From: Rhizopus sp. PT2906
Lineage: Eukaryota > Mucoromycota > Mucoromycetes > Mucorales > Rhizopodaceae
Direction of reading: 5' to 3'
DNA: 64,000 nt
Assembly (NCBI GenBank): GCA_025529335.1
Contig: JAMYHX010000136.1
Location: 23,861 to 87,860, forward strand
Of this stretch, positions 33,976-45,491 are shown piece by piece; the first letter of the stretch is position 1; each line of letters begins with the position of its first letter. Below the pieces are notes generated by a model, which was not told the DNA's origin, did not search any database, and saw nothing but the letters and a program-made list of their open reading frames with translations. The translations under genes and the position numbers were made by a program.

Positions 33976-35074
33976 ATGTCAACACAATCAAAAAGACCAC
34001 GTCAACAAGACGATGATGTAGATTATGTAGATTCAGTTCATTCTCAAAGAATAAAGACTCTTAATGAAGGAAGCGATGAAGTAATGTCAAGAATAGAACA
34101 TGTCACAGCAAATGTTGAATCATTTTATAGGAAATAGAACGTAAAGTAAAAGCACTCTGTCGATATGTTTTGGCTTGTGAATACAAAAAGATCAACATCA
34201 GAAGAGAGAATATCAACAAAATAAGTAAGATCATCGAAATCCACTCAAGCTGTCCTATTAATCATTTTTTAAGTAACCCCTGATAATAAGCGAATATTCA
34301 ACACTCTACTTGAACAAGCCAATCAGCGATTGAGAACTATCTTTGGATATGAACTTCAGGAAGCTATACTCAAAGATAAAAATGTGGATGAACAGCATCA
34401 ATATGGTAATCATGATAGAATATCGATTTATAAATATATATATATATATATATTCATCTTGAGCAGATACCCAAACACAGGCTGAATCATCCACACAGAG
34501 ACGAACGACAGGAGGCGGTACGTCGGGTGTTTATATTTTACGAAACATCATGAAGGAACACTTTATTCTTCCAGACATTGTGAAAAGATCAACAGAGGAC
34601 TATATAAACACAGGTGTGCTTTATGTCATTCTTGCTTTACTTTTCATTCATGAGCGTGAGATGGATAGCAGTAAGTAAAAAGATAAAGAGACTGCAAAAA
34701 CGGGAGAACTCACCTTGTGCTACTAGATGATTTATTTGAACATTTAGACCGTCTCAAAGTGACTCGATATGGTCAAGAACCATTACCAGATAGAGATCAA
34801 CTAATGGATACATTTGTAAAGAATCAATATATCCGAAAGACAAAACTAGATGAACAAGATGGCGAGGAAATTCAATATAGGTTTCAATGGGGACCCAGAG
34901 CTTATACGGAAATACCTGCTCAAAACATGGTCGAGTTTATTTCGAGCGTAAGTGCTTTTGATATGGTATATACGCATTTTTAATTTTATATAGTTTTATA
35001 ACGTTGAAGGACAAGAAAAGACAGAGTTTGTACGTAATCTATACCAAGCAGCAGGTTATGAACTTAGGAAATAA
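33976..35074 (+). CDS. NSE3: SMC5/6 complex subunit NSE3 (MAGE-homology protein)
   Basis: Non-SMC element of the SMC5/6 complex, which acts in recombination repair and replication-fork stability; it forms the DNA-binding Nse1-Nse3-Nse4 kite subcomplex. Exons 33976-34080, 34131-34224, 34274-34405, 34467-34670, 34727-34947 and 34994-35074 give 278 residues. A charged leader is followed by the MAGE homology domain: VKALCRYVLACEYKKINI, FNTLLEQANQRLRTIFGYEL, GVLYVILALLFIHEREMD, then LFEHLDRLKV and YRFQWGPRAYTEI, the family's winged-helix signature. The coding end overlaps that of the HIT gene on the other strand by 19 nt. Confidence 0.88.
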
Positions 35075-35720
35075 GGACGCAGCTGATCTGCTTCCTGTGC
35101 CATGTCTTGCTCTGTTCGTGGCTCTCTTTCTTCATTATCGACACCCTTCTTGTCTAATTCTTCATAAATATCATCATTATTAGCCCAATCACCCTTTTTA
35201 CGAGGAATGAGGTGCATATGAACATGAGGAACCTGGCTATGTTAATAAACATGTGTTGTGTATATATATAAATATAAATGCCTTACTGTCTGTCCAGCTT
35301 GAGGACCATCTTGAATGGTCATGGTCAGTGACGTTCCGTGGTAGTGTTTTTCAAGAACATTGCCAATCTTTTGTGCTGATAACATGAAATCAATTATCTA
35401 ATAAAGAAGTTGGTCCTCTCTCTCTCTCATTGTCTATATATACTATGTATACCTCTTCTTCTGTCAAATCTTTTAGTCGAGGTGTATTTCTTTTAGGCAC
35501 TACTAGAACATCTAGAGAAGAGAGTCAGCTATATCATTATTATCTATTGTTCTCTCACTTACGTCCACTAAATTAAAAAATGAGTGCCCAAAACAAAACA
35601 ATACAAGAAAATCACTTACGGAGCAATAGGTTTCAAGTTGATAATACCAATGGTCAACTTGGACTTGAAAAAAACCTGAGATTCCTTGATGAGATGTGGG
35701 CCAAACCTGTAAATAGTCAT
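35056..35720 (-). CDS. FHIT-type HIT hydrolase (diadenosine polyphosphate hydrolase)
   Basis: Histidine-triad nucleotide hydrolase of the FHIT/Aph1/Hnt2 branch, which cleaves Ap3A-like dinucleotides. Exons 35620-35720, 35563-35567 (5 nt), 35453-35511, 35287-35397 and 35056-35232 give 150 residues, against 147 for human FHIT. Visible marks are RFGPHLIKESQVFFK, LKPIAPGHVLVVPKR and the HIT active site PHVHMH followed by LIPRK. The 5-nt micro-exon TGGAC supplies the conserved Pro-Gly-His; skipping it shifts the frame. Start chosen at the Met two residues before the conserved RFG. It shares a 103-bp divergent promoter with HIS6. Confidence 0.88.
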
Positions 35721-35823
35721 TCCAGAATAAATAGAGGGAAAAAAAGTATCAGAAAAAAAAAATATAGCTTCCCCGCGCAAAAAAGCTGTCATTTTTTTTT
35801 TCCTTTTTTTCCTTTTCCTTAAA

Positions 35824-36948
35824 ATGACACGGTTTAATGGATGCATCGATCTTCATCATGGAAAAGTCAAGCAGATCGTAGGCGGTTCACTTGTTGATCA
35901 TTCACCCGAAACATTGACAACCAACTTTGTCTCAGAGTAAGCTTTTGACATATGTACAACAACATAAAAATATACTTACCAAAATAAAGAGAAAAACCTA
36001 GTTACTACTCTAAGTTATACAAGGACAATAATATAACGCGCTGTCATGTCATCAAGCTTGGTCCCAACAATGATGAAGCAGCCAAGGAAGCGCTACAAGC
36101 TTGGCCAGGTGGACTTCAAGTTGGTGGTGGAATCACTATTGATAATGCTGAACATTGGTTATCTCTTGGAGCATCCAAAGTAATATATTATGTAAATAGG
36201 AATGATAAAGAAAGACTTATGTTTGTTTAGGTCATTGTCACCAGTTGGTTGTTTCCCGATGGAAAATTCTCGTTGGATAGATTAAAGCAACTCTGTGAGC
36301 GTATTGGTAAAGACAAGCTTGTTGTAGATGTTAGGTAATATTACATGTAAAGCAATCATAACATACCAACTGTATACTTTGTAGTTGTCGAAGAAAAGGT
36401 GACAAATGGATCGTGGCCATGAACAAATGGCAGACGATGACAGATATGGAAGTAAACAGGGGTAAAATAACAACAACAACAACAAAATAATAACTAACTT
36501 TATATAGAATCATTGGATTTATTAAGTCAATATTGTAGTGAATTCCTTATCCATGCTGCTGATGTAGAAGGGCTTTGTCGTGGCATTGATCAGGAATTAG
36601 TTTCAAGTAATTAATATATTTATTAAAGAAAATAGTTCTTATTGTTACCTAGGTTTGGGTAAATGGGTTACCATTCCTACAACTTATGCAGGAGGTGGAA
36701 GATGTAAGGCATTAACCCCCCCCCTTTGCTATACTATTTTAATCCATATTATTATTTTTAGGTATTGAAGATTTAGCACTAGTAGAAAAGTTATCTAAAG
36801 GTAAAGTAGATTTAACCTTTGGAAGGTAAGAATATATATATAAATAAATAAATCCATATATCTAATACTTGACAGTGCCTTGGACATCTTTGGTGGAAAT
36901 GGAGTTACATTTGAAGAGTGCGTGCGTTGGAATAAAGAACATGCATGA
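35824..36948 (+). CDS. HIS6: ProFAR isomerase HIS6 (histidine biosynthesis)
   Basis: Fourth step of histidine synthesis: the Amadori rearrangement of phosphoribosylformimino-AICAR ribotide. Eight exons (35824-35936, 36002-36179, 36231-36334, 36385-36461, 36508-36606, 36653-36703, 36762-36825, 36876-36948) give 252 residues (yeast 261). The TIM barrel shows half-barrel symmetry with the catalytic Asp in CIDLHHGKVKQIVGG and the second in VVDVSCRRKGDKW; WPGGLQVGGGI, IPTTYAGGGRC and DLTFGSALDIFGG supply phosphate-binding loops. One of the most finely split genes here: the exons average about 95 nt. Confidence 0.95.
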
Positions 36949-37024
36949 AAATCAAATTAATTTTCCGCTCTACATATTTTTTTTTTCCTTCTTTCTGCCT
37001 TTCCTCTTTTGTTGTTTACACTAA

Positions 37025-37872
37025 ATGAGTTCAGCAGCAAACATTGACAAAAAGAAAAAGACGATTTCAAAGGAAGAGTGGGAACAACGACTGGCCAAAG
37101 TCAAAGTGAACAAACAGTAATAAGACAGAAACAAAAGCAAGTGATTATATAGTTGACTCTTTATTTTAGAGATCTTAATCAACTTGTTATGAATTACTTG
37201 GTTGTCGAAGGATATAAGGATGCTGCAGAACAGTTTAGCCTTGAGAGTGGTTTAGAACCTACAGTAGATTTACAGTCTATTCAAGAAAGAATGGACATTC
37301 GTCATGCTGTTCAATCTGGAGACATTGACACAGCTATTGATTTAGTGAATGAGTTAAATCCAGAGGTTATTATTACTATTGCTATTATTACATTATTTTT
37401 TTATAACGTCCAATGTTAGATTTTAGATACCAACCCACAACTCTATTTCCACCTTCAACAACAACGACTGATTGAGTTGATTCGACAAGGTTCGTTTCAG
37501 GAAGCACTCGAGTTTGCTACAGAAGAAATGGCACCACGAGGAGAAGAACATCCTGAATTTTTGGAAGAACTTGAACGTACGATGGCATTATTAGCATTTC
37601 AAGACAGTATCGATAGTCCCGTTCAAGAGTTACTTCATCCGGGACAACGACAAAAGACAGCGAGTGAACTAAATGCGGCGATATTGATCAGCCAATCCCA
37701 AGAAAAGGATCCCAAATTACCCAATTTACTCAAAATGTTGGCTTGGAGTCAAGAACAGTTAGACGAAAGGATGAACTATCCAAGAATTGAAAATTGGGTG
37801 AAAGCAGACTTGGTTGTACGAGATGAAAATGGGAATCATGTAGATGAAGATGTTACTATGTCTTCTTTGTAA
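37025..37872 (+). CDS. GID8: GID/CTLH E3 ligase subunit GID8 (TWA1)
   Basis: Scaffold subunit of the GID/CTLH ubiquitin ligase, which in yeast degrades gluconeogenic enzymes. Exons 37025-37116, 37170-37365 and 37420-37872 give 246 residues in the order LisH (LNQLVMNYLVVEGYKDAA), CTLH (MDIRHAVQSGDIDTAIDLV and YFHLQQQRLIELIRQG), CRA (FLEELERTMALLAF and onward). The second intron begins GTTATT, a weaker donor also used by the LIM-RhoGAP gene. Its 3' flank is extremely T-rich (37970-38110). Confidence 0.92.
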
Positions 37873-38124
37873 CACTTTTGATCGAAAAAAAAAAAAAATA
37901 CAATTATTTGGATGCACAATGTTTGCAATTAAGAAGAAAAAAAAATTAAGGGAGTTTTTTTTTTTTTTTTGTCTCTCTTTATTATCTTTCACAAATGTTA
38001 AAGTTGTTTCCATGGTAATAAATCATTTTTTTAAACTTTCTTTTTTCTTTTTTTTCCCCCTTTCTTTTTTTTCCCCCTTTCTTTTTTTTTTTTCCTTTTT
38101 TTAAAAATAAACTTTGAGAGAGAG

Positions 38125-39241
38125 ATGAACGCGTGTATGTGGGCAATACTAAGTCATCATAAATTAAAGTTTATTTATAATTCGTTCGATATTAAATTGA
38201 ATGGAATTTCATTATTTGATCTTATTCATCCTGAAGAAATAACTTTGGCTAAAAAAGATCTTTATCAATTTATAAAATCAAAATTATTAGCAGGATCAGT
38301 GACAAGGTTATATATAAATCTTTTTATTAAAGAGCAAGTTATTAACATAAAGTAGATGCCGACTCAAAGATTATGTAAACAATTATTGTTCATGGATCAT
38401 TGTGGATATCATCATGTATGTAGCCACAGATGATTTGGCGTTAGCATTCTTTCACCAAGAAAAAGGTAACAGTAGCTATGGTAACATCATCCTCAACTTA
38501 TACGGACATCATAGACTCAATATGTGGAACGGCATGTTCAACCACACAACGTGATTGTCTAATGCAAGCATTTGAAAATCATCCCCATCATACACAAGAA
38601 AGAATATTTCATATTCTGGACAATCAAACACAATCGGTCATCATGTCATGGCCCGATCACTATCCCAACGAAATGAGCCTAGATGACCGTCCGGCTGTAT
38701 CACCAAGCATTGTATCCTGTTTCCGTTGTGTACAGCAGCCTCCCAAGTTGACACCGAGTGGCTTATGTCTTCAGAGTTTATGCATTGACTATGGTAGTCT
38801 ATCATTCATTATCACCAAAAGGTAATTTATACAATTCATTTAGAAACAATGACTTATATCAAGCAGATCTATGCCCAAGATACCCAAGATTACTATAAAG
38901 AAACCTTCAAAATATAATCAAAAATTTATGTCTGTTGAAGACTTGGTCACTGCTACTTACAAATGTCAAAGTTGCGGCACTCAATCTAGCCCCGAATGGA
39001 GAAGAGGACCCAGTGGACATAAAACGTAAATTTATTACGACCCTTCATCCCCAAAAACTGACTTTATATTTATAGCTTATGCAATGCATGTGGTCTAAGA
39101 TACTCTAGATCCATTGCTAGACAAGAAAAGATGGCCCAACAACAACAACAACAGCAACAGCAACAGCAAGAGAATGATGCATGCTCTCCTTTATCATTCC
39201 TTGATATGCCTCGGTTCATTTGTAAAAATTCTTTTCAATAA
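38125..39241 (+). CDS. White-collar-2-like PAS/GATA zinc-finger transcription factor
   Basis: Partner subunit of the fungal white-collar blue-light photoreceptor complex. Exons 38125-38306, 38353-38465, 38515-38821, 38867-39025 and 39076-39241 give 308 residues. A PAS domain opens the protein (LSHHKLKFIYNS, GISLFDLIHPEEITLAKKDL); a GATA finger closes it: CQSC, an 18-residue loop with PEWRRGPSGHKTL, then CNAC. The X18 loop is typical of WC-1/WC-2 rather than the X17 of nitrogen GATA factors. A polyglutamine run follows the finger. There is no LOV flavin motif, so it is a WC-2 not a WC-1 type. Mucorales usually have several such paralogues. Confidence 0.85.
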
Positions 39242-39351
39242 ATTGACATTCTGTTACACCAAAAGAAAACATAAGGTGATTTTAAGAGCATATTCACGTG
39301 ACTTGCTATTTCCCTAGTCTGTGCGTGCAAAGCAATAGACTGTCTTTTCCA

Positions 39352-40439
39352 ATGGACGGTCTTGGTAAGTAAGAAAGAAAGAAAGAAAGAGAATAAATAA
39401 CTTAGGAATTGTACAGTTGAATTGGCCAACAAGTCATTTAATCTCGTCCGATGTTCACCTTTTTATCATTTCGATCGTGAATCCCATTCAGCCAAAACGA
39501 CCAGTTTAGCCATTCATCTAGCTTCTGGTCTTCAACTATCGATTCATGGCCGAAAAGCTAAAGAGAATGCACGAGGTGAACTGATCAATCTTCGTTTTGA
39601 CACCTTATCTATACCCGAACTTCAGCTGAATCCGATCCGAGTCAAGATCACCTTACGATTAGCCAATGATGCCAAAGACACTCATCACTTATTTATTCTT
39701 ATTCCTGCCACCGTTGCATCCACAGAAAACGTATTCACTTATTTCCCATTGATGCTTTACCGATCCAAGACGATCATTGCGACTGAAGTACTCGAATGGT
39801 TTAAAAAGAGCTATCAATGTCAATTTGATGATCTTTTAGTTCCTGCGCCTACTTTTCATAGTATCATCAGGACATGGGTCAGTACATTGTTTGATCTGGC
39901 GCCTTTGGAGGATGAAGTTGTCAAGGGTTAGATATCTCTGTTGTTTATATACATGTACTTATTCATGACTATAGTGCCCATGCGAACTGTTCAACACTCA
40001 CTTGAATTGGAATACGTGACACATCTGAAGGAACTATCGACGATCCGAGTGAAACTAAAGACACAGGAAGTGATCAAGTTGTGTAAGAAATTGAAAAATC
40101 AGGACGATTTCATTTTTGCCTTGCAGGATCATTTGTTTAGTATTACAAAGATAAATATAAGCGCATTGACCTTGAATGAACTGACGACGACCAATTTGGG
40201 TATACGTAGAGATGGCAAATTCAAGGTATACATAAAGAAAAAGGATGAATACATTTCGTGTGTATTGATCATGTGTATAGATGTTTGGTCATATTTCAAG
40301 AACGGACGCTGTCAAGATCATTGAAGAATTAATTGAACTAGCAAGTACAAAATAAATACTCTCTCGCCCCTTTTTTCTTTTACTATCAGAAATAGCAACG
40401 TCAGTGATGTTGATGACCCATTTTGAGTGTTTCCTGTAA
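39352..40439 (+). CDS. Kinetochore protein CENP-L (Iml3/Fta1 family)
   Basis: Inner-kinetochore (CCAN) protein that pairs with CENP-N at centromeric chromatin. Exons 39352-39364 (13 nt), 39417-39926, 39975-40225, 40281-40344 and 40390-40439 give 295 residues. The match to vertebrate CENP-L is collinear: FNLVRCSPFYHFD near the start, the YFPLMLYRSKTIIATEVLEW block with WFKKSYQCQFDDLLVPA, and the C-terminal GIRRDGKFKMF with AVKIIEELIELA. The first intron carries a GAAA microsatellite and only the later of its two AG acceptors keeps frame. The family call rests on by-eye alignment. Confidence 0.72.
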
Positions 40440-40756
40440 TGTCCTATTTCACTTGTACGTATTTGTGATATCATGGATCTCTATTGTCAGCAAAGCATTT
40501 GCTATCAAACACGACATTAAAAGCATATACTCACCTCATCGCTATGCTTATTTCAAAACCGCACAAGTAGAGTGGCAAGAAGAGCCATGACGAGAAATGC
40601 GCTGGTTAAAATAGTCGAGACTAAAGCAAAATAATGCTCATATATGCCACTTTTTTTTTTAAAAAAAAAGGGGGGGGAAGAGACATTCTATAAAAGAAAG
40701 ACAAGGAGTGTAAATTCTGCAGAGAAAACACTTGGATGTAACACCAATTATCCTAG

Positions 40757-42037
40757 ATGCCACAACAAAAGCCATCAATACAAGACATATATTCAAAACT
40801 ATCTGATGATATGACCTTGACGCAACTGATGTGTTGTGTACAACATTGTAACCATGGAGATCCCCTTTCCAAATAAAAAATCCGATTTATTATTTTATAT
40901 CATTTTTCTTTTATATTTCATATATAATTTATCAATAATGAAGACTTCAAGGGAGCCAAGTCAGCCCAAGGCAACCAACATTATTAGGCCGAGTTATAAA
41001 CGTGGCCCTCCTTCCGTTATTTCAACAGGATCATCTAATTCAGTGGCATCTCAAAGGAAACCCAGAGTAGCAGCAACAACCATTGTCGAAAAGCCAGGAT
41101 TCAACATATACTCACCTCATAAAAAACAACCTAATCTGTATAATGCAAGTACAAGTACGACTAGTAGCAGCAACAGCAATGTTAGCAATACTAGCAATAA
41201 TAATACACTTAGACCTGTTGTTGAGATTTATAAACCACCAACATTACAAAAGATGACAAAATCATTTACTATACCTGTCATTTCAGATGCTACTACTAGA
41301 CCTCGTCATGTCCGTTCTGTCTTGGGCCCTATTAATACCCCTAACAATAATAACAAAACATTCATTGAACCACAACCACAGCATACCCTATTCAACAAAG
41401 ACCAGTTACTAGTGAAAGAAGAGATTAAATCATATGAGACGGATGATGAATTGGATTCGTCAGATAAAGATGTAGAAGATGATATAGAAGAAGAGGAAGA
41501 GGAGGAGGAAGAGGAAGGGGAAGAGGAAGAGGAAGAGGATGATGAAGTCAATGAGGCAAGAACAAATAGGAAGGCAAGTAGATACCTTAAAGAGAATATG
41601 CATATATTTATTAGTCCTGTAGATAGAAGATCTAGAGTTATCACTGAAATCATTATTGGCAGTGAATTCCATGTTGGAAGAAACAGTGAAAAAACAGGCA
41701 CAACAAATAGTACAACTCAAGAAGCAAACCATGGGGACAACGGACCATGTTGATCCTATCCTTACACACGTACAACAATACACAATGAAAGAAAATAACG
41801 CAAGTGTATATTTCTATATTTATTATACAGTCTAACCTTCTTTAACAGACAACGGATCAAGATGACGAGGATGAAGAAGAAGATGAGCTATTTCAGACAA
41901 TAAAGAAAATGACAAGTCAAATGATCGAACAAGGCGAAAAATCAATTAAATATGAATATAAAATACTAGGTAGAGTCTTATCCAACTACACACCAGACGA
42001 CGACGACGATGATGATGACGATGGTGCAAGTACATAA
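40757..42037 (+). CDS. Acidic Ser/Asn-rich coiled-coil protein, unknown function
   Basis: Best reading: exon 1 40757-40837 (uncertain), then 40944-41573, 41623-41805 and 41849-42037. The long exon is Ser/Asn/Pro-rich with several basic patches, then an acidic run of Glu; after a GC-AG intron (donor AG|GCAAGT at 41574) a coiled coil follows (LEETVKKQAQQIVQLKKQ), then an acidic C-terminus ending in poly-Asp. Without that GC donor the frame runs into low-quality sequence and a stop at 41753. If exon 1 is wrong, the start is the ATG at 40938 and the protein has 335 residues. No family is recognised; a cytoskeletal or chromatin role would be a guess. Confidence 0.55.
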
Positions 42038-42205
42038 GAAACGAAAAGCGATACCCATTAGAATTCCACTGCTGCATACATATAAATAATCCCTTCTCTC
42101 TCTTTTTTTTTTTAAAGAGAGCATGAACGCGTAAAATTTATAGGCTTAATAAATATTAACGCGCGCCCACATTTTTTTTGTGTGTCTCTTTCTCTTTTTT
42201 GGGCA

Positions 42206-43732
42206 ATGAGCGAGTCAAGTAAACTCCATCCCTTCTTTCAGCCAAGACGACCCAAACCTACTCATGCTGAAGAATCCATCGTAGACACACCCAGACGACA
42301 AACGAGGCAGACAACTCTTTTGTTCGCTCAAAAACAACAAGATCTAAAAGAGAAAGAATCAACCATTCCAGAAGAAAAGGTTGAAAAGAAAAAACCCTTT
42401 GTGATCACCAAACGACCTCCTGCGACTGTACCAAAACTATTGTCTGAAGAACCTTTGAAATCCCAGTGTTCGAACCCGTTATTACGACCCTACGAACAAA
42501 GCACAGCGCTGTCCGAAGAACAAGAATTTGACTTTTACGGACCTATCAAAAGTAAAAAAACAGTCCGTGGTCGCTTTGATCATGAGTTTGCTCGTCTCGA
42601 TCGCAGCATCTACAAGCACGCCCATTGGCCACCGATCAAACGAGATGATGCGATCGAACTGACACGAGTACATCAAGTTACAAATGCTCATCACATCAAA
42701 CAACTCACAAGATCAACACCTTGCTTTCAAAGTAAAAAGAGACAACCAAAGCAACCATCTTACAAGACGGCCAAACAGAAAAAGATACATGGCGAGCGAG
42801 AACTCAGGGCTTGGCTCGATCGACATTATCCAGAGTGGCATACATTTCCGTCATGCACTCGACTTGTTCGAATGATCTTGGGTCCATCTGTCAAAAGCAA
42901 TCAGCCATGGATCGACAAATACAGACCCAGAACCGTTGACGGGCTCCTCGGCGCTAAACACAACCATGTCTATCTCAAGAACTGGCTGCATCAAATGAAG
43001 ATCGAACCGGCCACAGCACCATGTCGTGACGAAGGTAATATCAAAAAACACATCAAGAAAAAGAAGAAAGAGATGGATGATGATCTTCTCTTGGATGGTT
43101 TGAGCTTGGACGAAAATCAGACAAACGCATTTGATCGTCTGATGAAGAAAAAGAAGGAAAATGATGATAGTAGTGATGACGACTTTGTCGTGTCGCCGGC
43201 CGCAGCCAGGAAAAAGGCAGCAAGACAGCAACATCAGGGAGAGACTGTGCGGTCCAACATGGTCCTCTTGGTCGGGTATCATGGGGTGGGGAAGACCGCG
43301 TTGGTCCACACAGCAGCCGAGCAAGAGGGTTATGAAATCTTTGAGATTAACTCGGGTAGTCGTCGTTCGGGCAAGGATGTCGTTTCAGCCGTGGGTGAAA
43401 TGACAAAGAGTCATCTCGTTACTTTTCAGAACAATGTACCAGAAGAGCCCCAAAAGAAACGAAGACTTAACCCGTTCTTATCATCAAAGGGCATGACAAA
43501 CACAGCACAGAGCAAGGGACAACTATTGAATTTTGTACGCAAGCCAAACAATGGCAATAATAATAAAAAGCTTAACCTTAACAGATCGGCAGACGGGCCC
43601 AAGCAGAGCTTGATCTTGTTGGAAGAGGTCGATTTGCTCTTTGAAGAAGATAAAGGATTTTGGACGGCTGTGGTAGAGTTATCGCAAAAGAGTAAGCGAC
43701 CGATCATCATGACGTGTAATGGTAGGTTTTGG

Positions 43733-43798
<66 letters not shown>

Positions 43799-44833
43799 AA
43801 AAAGTAATTCACCTTTTTCACATAGATCCTGATCAAATTCCGTTCGAGATGCTATATCTTCAAACCGTGCTTGATATTCAGCCTCCACCGCTGGAAGAAC
43901 TCTTGCCCTATCTCTGGCTTGTGTGTTATGCTGAAGGTTATCAAATGGATCCTGCTGATTTGGTTTGCCTTACTGCCCTCATCGGACGCGACGTGCGGCA
44001 GTTGCTACAAACTCTTGAACTCTATCGTGATGTTCCTCATCCATTTGAGTCATATCTGTCCATTTCACCACAGATGAGCATGACTGAACTCAAGTCAAGG
44101 TCTATACCTTCCAAAATAGCCGTTGACACTTATAGACTCGTGCAGTGCTTTGAGTCTGTGGTACATCATGATGAAGACGAAGATATGGCAGAGAGCTCTC
44201 AAGAAAGCCTCGAAGATATCCTTGATGCGCTAAATAATGACGGCTTTATAGATATCTGGGTAGGATCAAGAGAACGTCGATTGGTGGTAAGTTTTTCAAG
44301 ATATACTTTAATAAATCTAATTCCAAAAAAGGTACAAACATCAACGGATGATTCCATTATCGGGTACACTCATCTTGTCATAGACGAAGAGGAGAGTGTG
44401 TTAAACGATATTCAGATCCACGCTACTGCCCTAAACCATGTATCCAACAATACAGAGTTTAATGAAAGTCTTTGGGATGAACTTGAGGACGCTAGACAGC
44501 GAGCTTATGAGGTAGATGTAGAAGCTATTGAAAAGATCTTGCCACTTCGAATGATGTATCGACACGATGTGATAATGACAGAATATATACCCGCGATTCG
44601 ACTTATGCTAGATCCAGTGCGAACGGGTGTTTTAGATAGTAGGTCAAGACAGACTAGATCAAAGCGGAAACGAATTCATTTGCCCTTGGATGATGATAGT
44701 GTAAATATATTGACAGAATCTAAAGAGCTTGTAGATGAGGTATGAAAGAATACATTTCCATAGAAGGTAATAATGATTGTTTTTTTTTTTTATTTAGACT
44801 AGTCTTTTATGCGAAAGGCTTTGTCAGCAATAA
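42206..44833 (+). CDS. ELG1: PCNA-unloading RFC-like subunit ELG1/ATAD5
   Basis: Large subunit of the alternative clamp loader that removes PCNA after replication. Exons 42206-43721, 43826-44286, 44332-44739 and 44798-44833 give 806 residues. Near the N-terminus there is LHPFFQPRR (a PIP-like motif); the AAA+ domain has WIDKYRPRTVDGLLG, Walker A GYHGVGKTA and Walker B LILLEEVDLLFEED, then TCNDPDQIPFEML. The first intron (43722-43825) contains 62 A in a row; read through, it looks like a poly-lysine ORF, which is false. The second intron (45 nt) has no stop and is a multiple of three, so retention would add 15 residues unlike the family. Confidence 0.9.
43733..43794 (+). repeat. Run of 62 A inside an ELG1 intron
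   Basis: Uninterrupted mononucleotide run starting about 11 nt after the 5' splice site and ending 31 nt before the acceptor. It is the longest homopolymer in the window. Confidence 0.95.
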
Positions 44834-44928
44834 ACCATCTTGATACATTACTTTTTTTGTTGTAATCCGCGGAACATTGATTGTTCCTTTATTTTATATT
44901 TTATTTTTTCGTGAGGATAGATTAACAA

Positions 44929-44961
<33 letters not shown>

Positions 44962-45491
44962 AAGGTAATATATCTTATTTATGTGATCATATGATTGATT
45001 AACTTGATGATCTCCTTCCTCTTTACTATCTTTTATTATCTCTTTTTGCTGTGTGTCACTAACCTGCAACAATAAAAAAATGAATAAAAAAGTGTGCACT
45101 GTTCAAGAAAGCGGAGCTACTTTATTTAGTCAAACGTTTTTTTTTTTTTTTTTATGAATTTATCTATATTCATGTTTACAAGCCCAGTGAGATTTACCCA
45201 GTACGGTTAAATATTTATCTGTTTATTTATAAAAAAAAAGTCAGCCAATATATTTTTAAAAAAAAAAAAAAAAAAAGTGGGCTGAAGCAAACAAGAAAGA
45301 GAATGTTTCTCGGATCAATAAATTCGGGTAGTCAATGTTTGATTATAGAAATCAAGGTAAAAAATAGAAAACGGAGTTTAAATAATCTAGTAAAAATAAA
45401 TGATTGTAATATATTTTGACACACTGACAATCCTTGCTCACACATCCATGTCTTTTTTTTTCTTCTTCTTTCCTTTTTTCTTTTTTCTTAA
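44834..45491. other. Spacer with GA microsatellite and A/T runs
   Basis: About 660 bp between ELG1 and the LIM-RhoGAP gene. It contains a (GA)n tract at about 44930-44963, T runs near 45138-45153 and A runs near 45259-45276. A minus-strand open frame across the GA repeat is low-complexity and not a gene. Confidence 0.6.
44930..44963 (+). repeat. (GA)n microsatellite
   Basis: Nearly pure GA dinucleotide repeat of about 17 units in the spacer downstream of ELG1. Confidence 0.9.

Noticed and set aside
34671..34726. A 20-nt intron in NSE3
   Set aside because: Too short; the 56-nt intron 34671-34726 gives EMDSNDLFEHLD in phase.
41306..41783. Ser-rich and Phe-rich frames opposite the acidic run
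   Set aside because: They mirror GAA/GAG codons of the plus-strand gene.
43729..43870. Poly-lysine open frame across the A run
   Set aside because: It is intron sequence; GT at 43722 and AG at 43825 join the ELG1 exons in phase at TCND|PDQIP.
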